From Mesostigma viride (lineage: Eukaryota > Streptophyta > Mesostigmatophyceae > Mesostigmatales > Mesostigmataceae), in contig RPFO01000082.1 of the NCBI GenBank assembly GCA_009746045.1, forward strand, positions 3,028,741-3,092,740: a DNA stretch of 64,000 nucleotides, given 5' to 3'. The position numbers and the translations under genes were made by a program. Shown here piece by piece: positions 1 through 11,084 of this stretch. The notes beneath the pieces are model-generated. The model saw nothing but the letters and a program-made list of their open reading frames with translations, ran no database searches and was not told where the DNA came from. Every line of letters begins with the position of its first letter. The stretch's first letter is position 1.

Positions 1-1
1 G

Positions 2-160
2 TTCTACCACCCGAGCAAGGCTAGCACCCGCCATATCATGGACGCCACGTATGCGAAGGAGGCAAGAGTGAGCGAGTGCAAGAGGCCGCCGGAGGCATTA
101 CGTCGCAGGCTGCGGGGTACTTTTGGTGTGACTCGCGATGCGCATAAATGCCTTATTTAG
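2..160 (+). CDS. Possible last coding exon of a gene entering from the left
   Basis: An open frame runs from the window edge to a TAG at 158-160 (52 residues). It is rich in Arg, Lys and Ala and has a GC-rich third position, unlike the AT-richer DNA that follows. No domain is recognisable and no acceptor site can be seen because the window begins here. It could equally be a chance open frame or part of a degraded mobile element. Confidence 0.2.
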   Translation, partial: FYHPSKASTRHIMDATYAKEARVSECKRPPEALRRRLRGTFGVTRDAHKCLI

Positions 161-1239
161 CCATGCAGGCTGCTGCTAGGCAGCCACCGTACCATATGTG
201 TTAATGGTTTTGGGAAGCTGGGTCAGGTTGCTGGCCTGCATGGTATCCTGCACGCTAGCCACATTGTTGGCAGCCCGTATGGATTCTTGCTTCATGTAGA
301 TCAATATTGCATGGTGGCCTACCACGAGTAGGCAAGATGTCTGTGTTTTGGCACAATGTCTTATTACTTTTGGCAAGTTGGCCAACTGACCGTGTCTGTA
401 TCCTGACCGTGTTCAGTACTAGTATATAGCAATTCCATGCTGCCAGAGATGACGTGGTTTTAAGTTCAATTAACATACAGTAATGGTGGCAGCAATCACT
501 ATACCTCTGCAAGTACGTGTCATTGCGCATGCATATCTACTTGTGTTTTTATCCTTTTCAGGTGTGCACTGATTGTGCATACAACTTTGTTATAGTGTGT
601 GCTTTTAACAGACTTGATAATTAAACAGGACAATGCTTGTACTTGTAAGCAGCAACGCGGTAATGCCAACGCCATGAGATGATGTGTAACATATAGGCAT
701 GTGGTGCATTGCAAGAACACAAAGAAAACATGCCTGATTGGTCAGAATGTTGAGGAACCCCCTGAACCATTCAAAAAACAGCATTTTCAAGAGTCACCGT
801 ACGATTTGCGTATAATCATACCCCGTACGAGCGTATTATACCCAATACCCATCATGGGCCCCGTACGATTGCGTATTGCGTATGCCTGTACGCTGCATGC
901 CCCGCCATCCCAATGCCTCGTAAGTTTCTATGCTCAAGGGACCGTGTGGATAGCATGGTAATGCGTTGCATGATATACTAATTGGTCCTACAGTATTGGT
1001 CCTAAATTCATATTTTGACCGAATTCGCGGTTTGAGGCCTGCCATGGGGCAGGGTCCATTCATGCACTAAATGTAATCATTTGAACCCAGGTTTTTGTAG
1101 GAAATTGAAAAAGTGTTTTCAGTATCTGTCACGGGTAAAAATGCCAGGGTCAAATTTTGTTTTTTGCATGTATATATTTTAATTCAAAGTGGTCCTTTCT
1201 TGGGTTCAAAGTGGACCTTTCTTGGGTTAATGGACATAA
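161..1239. other. Intergenic DNA without a recognisable gene
   Basis: No convincing reading frame is visible. Around 795-895 the short motif CCGTACGATT/GCGTAT recurs three to four times, and at about 1184-1227 a 22-bp unit containing TTCAAAGTGG is tandemly duplicated with one substitution. Neither is enough to assign a function. Confidence 0.5.
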
Positions 1240-1515
1240 AGAAAGAGGTCATTGCTGGGTTATGCATGGTGCCTATGCAGAGAGCTACTCTCTGCTGCAA
1301 GACGCCTGAATTATGATGCCCTACTCCATTGTTTAGCCATGATGATCCTCCGGCCACCCTATGTCCGCACCTTAATTAGCTGCTGGAATACATATTAGTG
1401 GTGCAGGCCGGTGCACTTTGTGCACGGGTCCAGAGCACTAGGTGTAGTTTACAACCTACCCTTGCTTGCAGGAAGTAGCCCAGCCAGAATGTATTAAAAG
1501 CCATACATAATATGC
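1240..1515 (+). mobile_element. Family D element, 3' UTR fragment
   Basis: This stretch aligns with 2462-2760, with 61302-61530 and with the complement of 3181-3510. Shared landmarks are a small hairpin (1277-1295, arms GCAGAGAG and CTCTCTGC), a TGTGCAC-containing block, a CTTGCAGGAAGTAGC block and a terminal GCCCCTTCT. At 61 kb the same sequence follows an ORF1, so this is read as the 3' UTR of that element. It breaks off where the family A copy begins. Confidence 0.6.
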
Positions 1516-2123
1516 CCCTTCTGAGCAGGTAGACACCAGGTAGACACCAGGTAGACACCAGGTATATATAGATACCAGGTAGACACCTCCTCCTATGGCA
1601 GGGTCCCCTTGTCCGGCCCATCGCAACCCATGCACTGGCAAACTTGCGCGCGCCCGGCACCGGCGCGGCGCGACCCGGACCTATGTTGTGACACAACTGC
1701 TTGAAGATGCAGGGCTTCTGGGACTATCCGTACTCGATCCGCGCCCGCATGATTGACAAGGAGAAATGGGCTGCCATCTGCGATAAGCACCTTCCTGAGG
1801 GGTATGCTCGATCCTGTTTTCTCCCCACGGGCCCCGCGGCCCATTGCTAGCCAGGGTAGAAGTCCGCAGGTGGAGGTTATTGGCCCTGAGGATAGCCGCT
1901 ACACTACCGCCTCGTCTGCCATTACAGTAGAGGACAGCTCGGATGATGAGGATTACATCCCCATCTAGTGCTTAATGGTTGGGGAATGATGCAGACGATA
2001 TTTGTTTAAACTTTTGTGTAATTATTTTTTCTAATGAGATTAGTGCTCATAGTACTCCGTGGCATGCCTTTGCGCATGACACGCAAGTACTTTATACTTA
2101 CTTACTAGCTTACTAGCTTACTC

Positions 2124-2219
<96 letters not shown>

Positions 2220-2222
2220 CTA
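1513..2222 (+). mobile_element. Family A LINE, 5'-truncated 3' end
   Basis: The segment begins in a short tandem array of AGGTAGACACC units. In two frames it then carries remnants that match the end of a LINE reverse transcriptase: QLLEDAGLLGLSV in one frame and MIDKEKWA in another, parallel to QLVEDMGGLGLSV and MMDKAKWA in the family B copies at 34.5 and 43.1 kb. Reading ends at DEDYIPI with a stop at 1966-1968. After a 3' UTR comes a hairpin at 2051-2090 and then a TTAC array. The frameshifts make it a dead copy. Related copies are at 2870-3180 and 61630-62120. Confidence 0.65.
2097..2219 (+). repeat. (TTAC)n array at a LINE tail
   Basis: About 30 almost perfect copies of a CTTA/TTAC tetranucleotide, with two early variants containing AGCTTAC. 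The array directly follows the family A terminal hairpin. The same unit follows the same hairpin in five to six copies at 3151-3180 and in two to three copies at 62110-62120, so it is best read as an expanded retroelement tail. Confidence 0.85.
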
Positions 2223-2223
2223 G

Positions 2224-2300
2224 CTGAGCAGGGATATATGTGCCGTACATGCACTCCCAACGGAAATATGTTCCAATTTAATTTAATTCAATTTAGTTGC
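2224..2300 (+). mobile_element. Family D element tail fragment
   Basis: It resembles the family D terminus: GAGCAGGGATATATG, then a weak hairpin at 2248-2270 with loop CAAC, then short (TTTAA)-like repeats. The lower stem has mismatches, so this copy is degraded. Confidence 0.5.
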
Positions 2301-2461
2301 ACGGACCAAGAAATATAAAGCATATTTAAATTAGATAGGCTTAGCCTTTGCAAGTGGCCCACGCGCATGTGCGCCCATAATGGCCCCCATGGATGATGCT
2401 TTCAGTATTTAGCCGCGCCCAGCCCACAATGGGACCTCCCATGGATGATGCATTAAGAATT

Positions 2462-2870
2462 TAGCCATGCGATGCCTATGCAGGGAGTTACTCTCTGCTG
2501 AGATGCCATGTGTACACCAGCTATAGCCTAGCCACATACCCTCTGCACCCCATATGTCATGCATGCAGGCCTTCTAGGCCCTCTCCTCAATTAGCCCCCC
2601 CTGGGTGCCTGTGCTTGATAAGGAGGCATGAACCATCATGGCGGTGCAGGTGCACCTTGTGCACCCAGAGCAGGTGATAGTTGTACATCCTCCACCTGCA
2701 GGTTGTAGCCCTGATTGTATTACAAACCCATAGATGCCCCTTTCTCAGGGCTATGTTTTACATGTGCTCCCAACGGAGCTATGATTTTAATTAATTAATT
2801 AATATTTAAATTAAATTAAATAGGAACATATTCCCTCCCAACGGAGATATACTTGTAACTTGGGAGTACA
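2462..2870 (+). mobile_element. Family D element, 3' UTR and two tail hairpins
   Basis: This holds the internal hairpin at 2480-2498 (arms GCAGGGAG and CTCTCTGC), the TTGTGCACC and CTGCAGGTTGTAGCC blocks, and the terminal hairpin at 2761-2783 (upper stem GCTCC/GGAGC, loop CAAC). A (TTAA)n/(TTTAA)n tail follows. A second, more diverged tail hairpin lies at about 2827-2850 (CTCC/GGAG, loop CAAC). No coding part remains. Confidence 0.6.
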
Positions 2871-3180
2871 TGTACAAGCTCCCCACGGGCCCCGCGGCCC
2901 GGCGTTGCTAGCCATGGGGTAGAAGTCCGCAGGTGGAGGTTATTGGTCCTGAGGATAGCCGCTACACTACCGCCTCGAGCGTCTGCCACAGTAGAGGACA
3001 GCTCGGATGCGGATTACATCCCCATCTAGTGCCTAACGGTTGGGGGATGATGCAGACGATATTTGTGTAATGCAGACTTTTGTGTTATCATTTTTCTAAT
3101 GAGATTAGCATTATTAGTACTCCGTGGCATGCCTTTGCGCATGACACGCAAGTACTTACTTACTTACTTACTTACTTACA
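2870..3180 (+). mobile_element. Family A LINE, second 3' fragment
   Basis: It repeats 1815-2150 with small deletions: the CCCCACGGGCCCCGCGGCCC block, GTCCGCAGGTGGAGGTTATT, the end of the open frame with stop after ATCCCCATC, the terminal hairpin at 3116-3154, and five to six TTAC units. It is more severely 5'-truncated than the first copy. Confidence 0.65.
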
Positions 3181-3510
3181 TGTAGCTCATATCCCTGAGA
3201 AGGGGCATATGGCTTTTTATACATTCATGGGCTACTTCCTGCAAGGGTAGTACGGTGCAAACTACTCCTGCTCGCTGCGGGGTGCACAAAGTGCATCTGC
3301 ACCACTATGTATTCCAGCTAGCACCTAAGGCGCGGACAGAGGGTGGAAAATCATGGCTAAAAAATGGCTAGCTAGGGCCATGGCTTCGATCTCAGCAGAG
3401 AGGAGCTCTCTGCATAGGCATGCAAGGCTCGGGGCTAAATCATCATCCATGGGTAGTCCCATTATAGACGCACATGCGCGTAAGCGTGGGCCACGTACGT
3501 GCTAGGCTAA
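3181..3510 (-). mobile_element. Family D element 3' UTR, inverted copy
   Basis: Read on the minus strand it has the family D landmarks in order: the covarying hairpin at 3395-3413, the TGTGCACC block, the CTTGCAGGAAGTAGCC block and CCCCTTCTCAGGGATATG at the end. It abuts the TTAC tail of the preceding family A copy in opposite orientation, so the two elements meet tail to tail. Confidence 0.6.
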
Positions 3511-3560
3511 GCCTCACTAATAATCTACAAGTGTAGCGCATGTTACGGCGCTATATATAT

Positions 3561-4135
3561 TTCCCCCAACCACCGGCCTGACATCGTGGTGCTGGACTTT
3601 GAGGGGGGTGGCCGGCATCTGCTTATTGACGTTTCGGTGGCGCGGCCCTTGGCTCTTAGCCACGTGGCTGGGGCCTCCCTCACGGCAGGTTACACGGCGG
3701 ACCGGGCGGAGCGGGCCAAGCTCCTGGCCTACGGCGACGTCGGGCACCATCGTGTGGTGCCCTTTGTCCTGGAGGAGTTTGGGGCCATGGGGCCCCTGAC
3801 CTCCGCCTTCTTCAAGGAGTGTTGCCGGCTCCGGGAGGACCGGCTGGACCTGGAGGGCCAGCGGGCCCCATGGTCGGCGCGGACCTGGACGTCATATTGG
3901 CGTCAGCGCTTGTCGGTGGCGCTGACTCGGGCCATGGCTGACATCATGCTCCGCCGTACGCGGGCTGATTTTGCGGTGCAGCAGGGCTATTAGGTTCCTC
4001 CCGTTAGGCGTTTCCATTGGTCTTATCGTAGTATAGAGCTTTGACATGGCTCTGTATATAGGTTTATAGCTGGGCGTTTGCTTTGGTTTGAGTGATTTCA
4101 CTCTGTTGTAAGTAATTATATTTTTAATATATATT
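3561..4135 (+). mobile_element. LINE C-terminal restriction-like endonuclease fragment with 3' UTR
   Basis: The open frame ends at 3993. It begins with RPDIVVLDFEGGG followed by LLIDVSV, the arrangement of the PD-(D/E)XK restriction-like endonuclease found at the C-terminus of R2/NeSL/Dualen-type LINEs. Downstream motifs are KLLAYGDVG, FGAMGP and WSARTW. The 3' UTR runs to an AT-rich end (TTTTTAATATATATT). It is a 5'-truncated copy of the longer fragment at 13.9-14.5 kb. The assignment to an RLE-LINE is from motif order only. Confidence 0.6.
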
Positions 4136-4371
4136 CTCTGCGCTGACTCGGGCCATGGCTGACATCATGCTCCGCCAGTCCGCCGTACACGGGCTGATTT
4201 TGCGGTGCAGCAGGGCTATTAGGTTCCTCCCGTTAGGCGTTTCCATTGGTCTTATGGTAGTATAGAGCTTTGACATGGCTCTGTATATAGGTTTATAGCT
4301 GGGCGTTTGCTTTGGTTTGAGTGATTTCACTCTGCTGTACGTAATTATATTTTTAATATATATTCCCTAGA
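4136..4371 (+). repeat. Tandem partial duplication of the preceding LINE 3' end
   Basis: From CGCTGACTCGGGCCATGG to TTTAATATATATTC the sequence repeats 3919-4133 almost base for base, with a small insertion near 4175. The two copies are in direct tandem, so this looks like a local duplication rather than an independent insertion. It ends exactly where the inverted ORF1 copy begins. Confidence 0.7.
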
Positions 4372-5925
4372 CTGGGGTTGCTGGGTTGGCGGGGGGCGCC
4401 TGCCAGGGCTTGTGGTCGACGTGGATGACCTCCTCCCTCCAGCATATACCGGTTTCCTCCCTGCGCTCTGCCGGAGCTGGAGGTAGATCGGCCCTGCATA
4501 TTATAGCTCCCGCCGCCCCTGTTGCTGTGCCAGGGTCAAGTCGTCGTCCAGCGTGTAGGAAGTCCCCGAGAGCTTCTTGCGGCAGCTTATTATCCGCCAT
4601 GTACTTGAAGGTGAGCAGAGGAGCCGGGCCAGCCTTACCCCGCGCGCGGGGAAGGCGGACAGCTGTCGACATCCGCAGCTCACCAGTGAGTTGCATGGGG
4701 GTAAGAATGTCTCGCGCCTAAACGCTATATCTACACTGGCAAGAGACTCCGAGTACTCACCTGCCGGCTCCAGTGGAAGTGCTTGACGATGACATTGTGG
4801 CTGCGCTTGGCGGTGAGGTCGGCCTCCTCGTGGAGGTAGAGCGTGTGTTGCTTGAGCTGTGCCGCGGCCCGCGATGGCGGAGGTGGTGGAGGTGGTGTGG
4901 TGCTTCAGCATGTCCGCCCAGGTCTGGGGCCGGTGGAGCATCGCCTGCCGGGCCAGCGGGGGCTGGCTTGGCGGCAATGTCCTTTACCGCCTGGACGGTG
5001 AGGCCTGCGAGGCCTGCGATGTTTAGCAGCCTGGCACTCTCGAGATGGCGATGGCATGGTCCTGTCCAGGCGCGCTTGTCGATGTCGTGGAGCTGGGTCT
5101 TGATGTCGGCGGCGGAGACCTGGATGCGGCAGTGGAGGTGGAGGCAAGGAGGGTGGAGGTGGAGGTGACGGTGGTGGAAAGGTGAGGGAGCTCAGCAGCC
5201 AGCTCGTGCTGCCCATTGCTGCCACATCTGCAGTGATCGAGGGGAGTCACGTGCTGCTCGACGGCGTCCCTAACGAGGTCGCGGCCGGATGGTGTCGGTC
5301 ACAGCAGTGGGAAAAAAAAACTGGGCGTCGGAGCGTCCGAGGAGAGAGCAAAGGGCGATTTGTTGCAAGTGGGGACGGGAGAGGCTGTGCAGCTTTGCAG
5401 CCAAATCGGTCGAGCTGCCACCGGACGGCAGGCGAAGGCCGCGGCCATCCGGACTCTTGAGTTGGTAGTACAATTCCAAAAGTGTGGCCCACGTCCCATG
5501 AATTAAACAGGATGTGCAGCTGGTCACTCAGACCTTTCTGCCAAAAGTGTGGCTCGTCGATGGGGAGATCGTAAAACTGGCTGGGTGGCTCGGCGAGACG
5601 ACTGCACTTGGGCTCAGGAGAGGCGGACGGCGAGGCCGAAGAAGGGGCCGAATGTACATACCACTAAAGCTTGGGAAGTCAGTACTGCTGCCTTCCAGGC
5701 CGGGCGGCGGAACTAGAGCCGAGGCGTAGCTTCAGGTCTCAGCACTGCCGCTTTAGAAGCTGCGCTGCGTCGAGGTGCGTTTGCTCGTCATGATATTGCG
5801 TAATAGCTTCGAGAAAATATATGAGCGTGTGCGTCTTAGAAAGACGAAGCGATTGTGATATTCACGGCCAAACGTGAAAGTTATGAGCTCCGCCCTCAGC
5901 CATGGCTACCTCGTGGCTACTGGCT
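4369..5925 (-). pseudogene. Retroelement ORF1 pseudogene (family D), inverted
   Basis: On the minus strand this is a broken copy of the ORF1 at 59752-61141. The 5' UTR matches 59600-59750 and includes the AGCCATGGCTGA-GGCGGAGCTCAT stretch near 5883-5905. The coding part is split over several frames by indels, but the C-terminal marks remain: AHRLPRARGKAGA, a TLDDDLTLAQQQ box near 4525-4560, and GHKPWQA before a stop at about 4369. An insertion of about 90 bp interrupts the RRM region at 4680-4765. It is not functional. Confidence 0.7.
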
Positions 5926-6017
5926 CGTGCATGTTTACTCACGTTCAATGATGGATTTCCCGCAAATTAACATACATACTTTTTTAATCGAAGAAAAAAA
6001 TCAAATCATAAGCACAT

Positions 6018-6058
6018 AGATTCTCCCGATTTCTGGCCTGCGCTGGTTGTCTCTTTGA
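6018..6058 (+). repeat. Dispersed repeat, constant-end fragment
   Basis: Contains TTTCTGGCCTGCGCTGG followed by TTGTCTCTTTGA, the invariant end of a repeat found at six other places in the window (10.73 and 12.22 kb inverted; 33.96, 34.13, 35.15 and 42.85 kb direct). Only about 40 bp remain here. Confidence 0.6.
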
Positions 6059-6156
6059 CATAACTCATTATCTCATGCTCCACCATATATTCCCAAACTG
6101 AATCAGATTACAGGTGCCAGGGGGGACATGCAGCCCCATTGCTGTGCATGCACGTT

Positions 6157-6215
6157 CAGGGATTAAAAGCACCTTGGTGCTCCGTGACTCCGTACGGGAG
6201 CACATGTTTAATTAA
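6157..6215 (+). mobile_element. Family B LINE tail, solitary
   Basis: The end of a family B element without its coding part: GGATTAAAAGC, then a hairpin at 6184-6203 with stems GTG/CAC and CTCC/GGAG separated by a bulged A, then TTTAATTAATTAA. The loop reads GTAC instead of the CAAC of other copies. Confidence 0.55.
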
Positions 6216-8321
6216 TTAAAAATTCGTAATTTGTAGTTTTAACATTTTGAGTCGGAAATTTTTCGAGTGCCCAAATCTTTATTTTATGAAACTTACAATG
6301 CGGGCAGTGTAGCTCTGGCTTGTGGCCATTAGCTTGCGCTTTAGCCGACGTCTTGAGCCTACCTTTCTTATAGCATAAGCGGCGCTTCGAACAATTGCCC
6401 GCTTAAACCTAAGCAGCCGCTCCGGCTGGCCACTTAAACTAAACAAGATGGCTATGCGCCCCCCTACCTATGGTATCGCATGGTTGTACTGCACCCGGCG
6501 ACAGCATTCCCCCCCGGCACCATGCTGTGGAGAGAGCGCTCTGTGGCCTGCCCACATGTAGCAGCGAGAGAAGCTAGGGCACCCTCCCTCCTTCTCGTTG
6601 TGTATAGGGGTTGAAGGTTCCTTCACTCTGTATTGCCACCCACGTGACGCAGTCATGTGCTTATTGATCGATTAATTCAAGTACAAAGTTGTAGATCACT
6701 TGATAGTCTCAACTGTCCCCGGCCAACCGTGCAACCTACTGAGATGCAGAAAGTGTGATCCTCATGCAACAACGTCAACAATGTCCAACAGGGGTCCACA
6801 GGGTCAGCTGAATTGGCTAACAGCTTTAATTATTTAATGTCGACCAGTAACACCGTCGTGCGGAGGCATTGTGCAAAAAAGGAAAGCACCTACTACCAGC
6901 GCGCACTAATGGACATTCTACTAGCACCCATGGATGCTCATTCCAATGCCCAGTAGCCGTCATGGCAATGCCCATGAGGGGACATTCCATCGCTCAGAAG
7001 TCACAGTGCCCACCAGGCAATGCGCACCCTTGATAGCACCCCTGTTCCGCCCACTAACGCTTCACCATGTCTTCATATCGAACTAACTAACCTTGAAAAT
7101 CGCAGATAGCTGCGACGTGGCATGTTGCCGATGCCACGGGAAATACAGTGCAAGTGTCCTGACAGATATTCTCCGTATGGGACTGGCTAGGGTAAAAGTC
7201 TTACCGGGCAGCCTCGAGACATTAACGGCCACTTACTTCAGCCCTCGGATTCAAGCAACGGCAGAAGCGGAGTGGCCGTGTCCCACCATGTTAACTTCCA
7301 GTCCTGGTTGATCACAGAACTGGATGGCAGAATTGTACATAGGGTTTCAAGCCGTTTCGACTGAGATGCAACGACTGATATTTCCCCGAACCACAAATTA
7401 CGTTGGTTGCGTTGCAGCTTCCCCAAACGTCGCGTTGCACATCAGACATATGCTAGTTGCTTCGTGTTCGTGTCACTTCCAGGCTGTTGCTGCATGCATG
7501 GCTATCTCATCCTACCTCAAACTGAAGTACCTACTGTGCATGGCCAAAACAACGCTTTTTGTTTCAGCCATGTGCACACGAGCCTGCTTACCCCATGCCG
7601 CCATTCCAAGGTACAATACAGTAGGTGTTCTACCTTACGCAGGGCGATAGGGGAAGCCAGCGTTGAAGACGTCTCTTTCAACGTCGGTCAATTGCGCTGA
7701 GCTCAATCTAACTGGCTTGCCAAAATACGCCAGATAGACGTCTTCCACTGATAAGCAAGGTGGGAGCCTGGTTCCGCCGCATGAAACGCCGGTTAACATC
7801 CAAAGTCCTGTCCACAGACCCTCAAAATAGCGGCAAAAGTTCAGCGTTAGGCGTTAGGTAACATTTGAGGAGCACCATCTCACTGCCCCTATGAACGCGG
7901 TCAAACTAATTCGCCATCCTGCGGACACCATCCGAAAACTAAGGCAGCCCTTCGCATCTGCCAGAACCTCAATAAGTTAGAAGGCCAACAGTGCTGACGC
8001 GTGGCACTAGTACTTCCCTAGTTCCCTTTGCACCCGTCAGCATAATGGGAGGCTGTGCTGTCTGGCGCTGGTAACGGAAGTCGTGCCATTTCCCGGTAAA
8101 ATTCTTGCGGGGCCGCTGGTCACCCCGCTGTACCCCCAAATCAGATGAAATAGGGGTAACACCATCCCTCGCGCTGGGGGTTACCGGCTCACCAAGTCAT
8201 TTGCCGTGGCCAAGACGAAGGCCACTTGTAGCGTGTAAGGCCATAGACCTGCGGCCTTGGCGTTTGACCTCCGGAATCACACTACTAGTTTATTTGCCGT
8301 GCGGAACGATCCTTTAAAAAA
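6216..8321. other. Intergenic DNA upstream of the ADF gene
   Basis: About 2.1 kb without a recognisable gene or RNA. Open frames are short and lack family motifs. The last few hundred bases should hold the ADF promoter and 5' UTR, but I cannot point to a specific core element. Confidence 0.4.
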
Positions 8322-10052
8322 ATGGTACGAAGCTGTTTACTACCAGAATGGTTTTTCTCGCTTTATCTTCAAAATAGGGTGCAAACTGCAGCAGCCAGAT
8401 TGTGCCCAATGGAGTTGATACCAAGCTCTAAATACTGATGTCGCATTGTTCTCTTGATTTCCGGCAAGGCTAAGGGTTTTATCTCTGTGACATTCCACAT
8501 TTCATATAGGTAACAGAGTTCTTTCTGTGCTGTTTGTTTTCGTTTCCCCGGATGTAGGCCAACGCTGCTTCTGGAGTTGGGGTGGCGGACGACTGCGTTT
8601 CCGTGTTCAAAGACCTTGTCATGAAGAAGGCCTACCGGTACATCGTGTACAGGATAGACAATGGAATTGTCGTGGTCGAGAAGGCGGCTGCACGAACGGA
8701 AAATTATGATAGTTTCTTGAAGTGCCTGCCTGATGCTGATCCCAGATACGCGATTTTCGACTACGAATACACAAATGACGAGGACCAGCCAAGAAGCAAG
8801 GTTCTTTTCATTTCCTGGTAAGCTTTGGACTTCCTATGTATGGCTACGGCATCTCAGTTTGAGTTTTGTGTCTCTCAATTGACTTTCAATGTGAGATGCA
8901 CTCTCTGGTACTGGTAAGCCAACCTAGTAGTTTCCATGTTTGGCCCGCATAATATCTGTTTTCGGTTGCCTGTAAAACCGTAGTGAGCTGTGATGGCCCA
9001 AGCTTTAATAAGCCATTTATGTGATCTGGCATGTGGCTTCATTGAAAAGCCAGCAAGGTGTAATCCGCGTGATTTCAGAAATGTGCAATGTTTGGGTTGG
9101 CATTAGGTTCTGGCGTGGCCTCTGCCCTGTTTCCTCCATTTCTGTGTACATGGAGTTTATTAGTGCTGTTGCAAACATGTCATACAGTAAGCTCACGCAC
9201 CAAGCACTGATGAGTCCATGTCCTATCAGTTTTCTTGGCTGTCATGCGCGTTGTGTGGATTATGCGGTGCCTTAACATGGTAGATGTACATCTGTCGTAC
9301 AAAATACTAGGAAACATTTACTGAGAGAAACGACGTTAAGAAGGACTGGTTTACCAGGTTGTCAGGTTTGGCATCAGGAAGGGGCCGTGATACTCTATAT
9401 GATTGAAAGGAAATTGCAGGCTGGATACCTGGTAATTGAAAGTCCATTACGTGGATGCACTGTATGTTACTCGCTGGCCATTTCTAAGAGAGGTAATTTC
9501 CAAAGAAATATCTAGCCAGTTTGAACTGGATGTCTTGCTGCTTGTGGACGGGTGCCCTGTTATGTTGGCATCTGGCCCTGTTATTTAGACCAGGAAGGAA
9601 CGTGACCAGCATGGAACCTGTCTGCTCCGCAAATGGTCTCACAATTTGTATATCTGGTGCAGATGATGCAACCTTTTTCCCTCCTTGTTCGCCTTCCCTT
9701 TTCTTTCGGTCTCTCTAAGTACATGGGGTGGTCCAGGTACAGCGGGTGTTTTATATTTTTATTTCAAAAAATAATTAATCGAGCAATGTGTTGTGGAGGC
9801 CATGACAAAACACTAGTACCCTGTGACATGGCCCGATGCATGCCCCGCAAGTGTTTACTTTCAAGCTTACCAAAGATCACTCCCCTCTCTGCGCTCGGCA
9901 GGTCCCCTGACAACGCGAAAACAAAGTCGAAGATGTTGTACGCAACGTCGCTATCAAACTTCAAGCACCATGTGAACGGCATCCAGGTGGAGATCCAGGC
10001 CACGGACGCGAGCGAGGTAGAACTGAGTGCGATCAAAGAAAAGTGCAAGTAA
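8322..10052 (+). CDS. ADF: Actin-depolymerizing factor (ADF/cofilin)
   Basis: Binds actin monomers and filaments and promotes filament severing and turnover in the cytoplasm. Exon 2 (8558-8817) starts after TAG with the codons for ANAASGVGVADDC and runs to FISW. Exon 3 (9902-10052) begins SPDNAKTKSKMLYA and ends EKCK-stop. The Trp codon is split TG|G across the second intron (8818-9901). The family core is complete: YRYIVYRID, the ESYD-like TENYD turn, DYEYTNDE, the actin-binding long helix with KSKMLYA, and GIQVEIQATD. Upstream of exon 2 the frame lacks a Met. The best start is the ATG at 8322-8324 in an A-rich context directly followed by GTACGA, which would make exon 1 a single codon and give a 137-residue protein, the usual plant ADF length. 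Land-plant ADF genes have an intron at this position. The start exon is inference; the rest is clear. Confidence 0.92.
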
Positions 10053-10709
10053 ACGGACGGCGACGCGGGTGATGATATTGACCTTCCACGTCTTGCCATC
10101 ACGCATGCCTTTTGCCGTCGTCAACCAAAGCGGTGCCAGCGGTTTCTGCTTTCCTGAAAAGCAGGCGCCCATGGTCGTTGGCGCGTTTTTCAATCATCCG
10201 CTCTGCATTGGGGTTGCCCCAGCATGTTAACCGACCATGCTTTATGAACTAGTTGAACTTCCCACTCTGGGTCATTGACAATGGTCCGCAATGGGTGCAC
10301 GGATGTGAGCTTTAGCTGCACATGGTGTTTGGCGCACCATGTCCGGGAATGGCCTTGCTGAAGGTCTTGCGGGTTATTGCTATTTCTTTCTCCTGATTAT
10401 TGTTCTGTGGCAAACGTAGTTTTTGGACTACTAGGCCTCACTATGTAGTAGACCAGAAGTAAATAAGTATAATGAGGCCGGCCCCGCTATATTTTTGCCT
10501 CTGGAATGAAATTGTTGCTGAAGGCGGTTTTCAAAATTGCCTCACATGAAAATCAAATCAATCAAAAGGACGTACGGTGCATGGAAAGCCGATGACAAAG
10601 CAGTACGATATGGCTTCACTGCACTTGCATGCCAACATAATATTGGTCTTGAGCACTTGAAATGAAAATTATACACATGCACGCCTGGCTGGGTACGCAG
10701 GATAGATTA
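10053..10709. other. ADF 3' flank and intergenic DNA
   Basis: Presumed 3' UTR of the ADF gene followed by unassigned DNA. No other gene or repeat family is recognised. Confidence 0.4.
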
Positions 10710-11084
10710 TGAAGTGAGACAACTATCAAGGAGACAACCAGCGCAGGCCAGAAATCGGGAGAATCCGGACCATGGTAGCTCGAGCCTGCCATTATCTTGT
10801 CCGCGTGTTCGAGTCGTTCAGGATGATGAAGATGAATGGTGATGGAAATGTGTATCCGTGTGCATTGAAATTATGGCTGGCTTACGTGTAGAGCGACTAG
10901 ATGACCTAGACGGTGGGGCCGGGAACAGCATGCTTGATCAGGGCGTGTGTTTGGAGCCTAACTATGCCTGGACAACTATGCATGATCGATATCGAGCCAA
11001 TCATGCAATTTCATTCATGCATGCGTGCATGAAAAAATCGATCGGTCAATATCATGCACATGCAGGCATAGTTGTCTCACTTCA
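10710..11084. mobile_element. MITE-like inverted-repeat element
   Basis: A perfect 17-bp inverted repeat, TGAAGTGAGACAACTAT at 10710-10726 and its complement at 11068-11084, bounds 375 bp. Part of the interior next to the right arm (10970-11067) is itself rich in short inverted repeats of CATGC and ATCGAT. The left half has been interrupted by another element. No transposase is present, so this would be a non-autonomous DNA element. Confidence 0.45.
10727..10963 (-). mobile_element. Dispersed repeat nested in the MITE-like element
   Basis: About 237 bp that match the complement of 35190-35420 over nearly their whole length, including CTCGAGCCTGCC, TTCGAGTCGTTCAGG and the GATGATGAAGATGAATGG block. 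AACTAT occurs directly before it (10721-10726) and directly after it (10964-10969), consistent with a target-site duplication. It has no coding capacity. Confidence 0.55.

Noticed and set aside
4136-4371. Independent second insertion of the RLE-LINE
   Set aside because: The copy is in direct tandem with nearly identical sequence and starts inside the coding part without a separate target-site duplication, so a local duplication is simpler.
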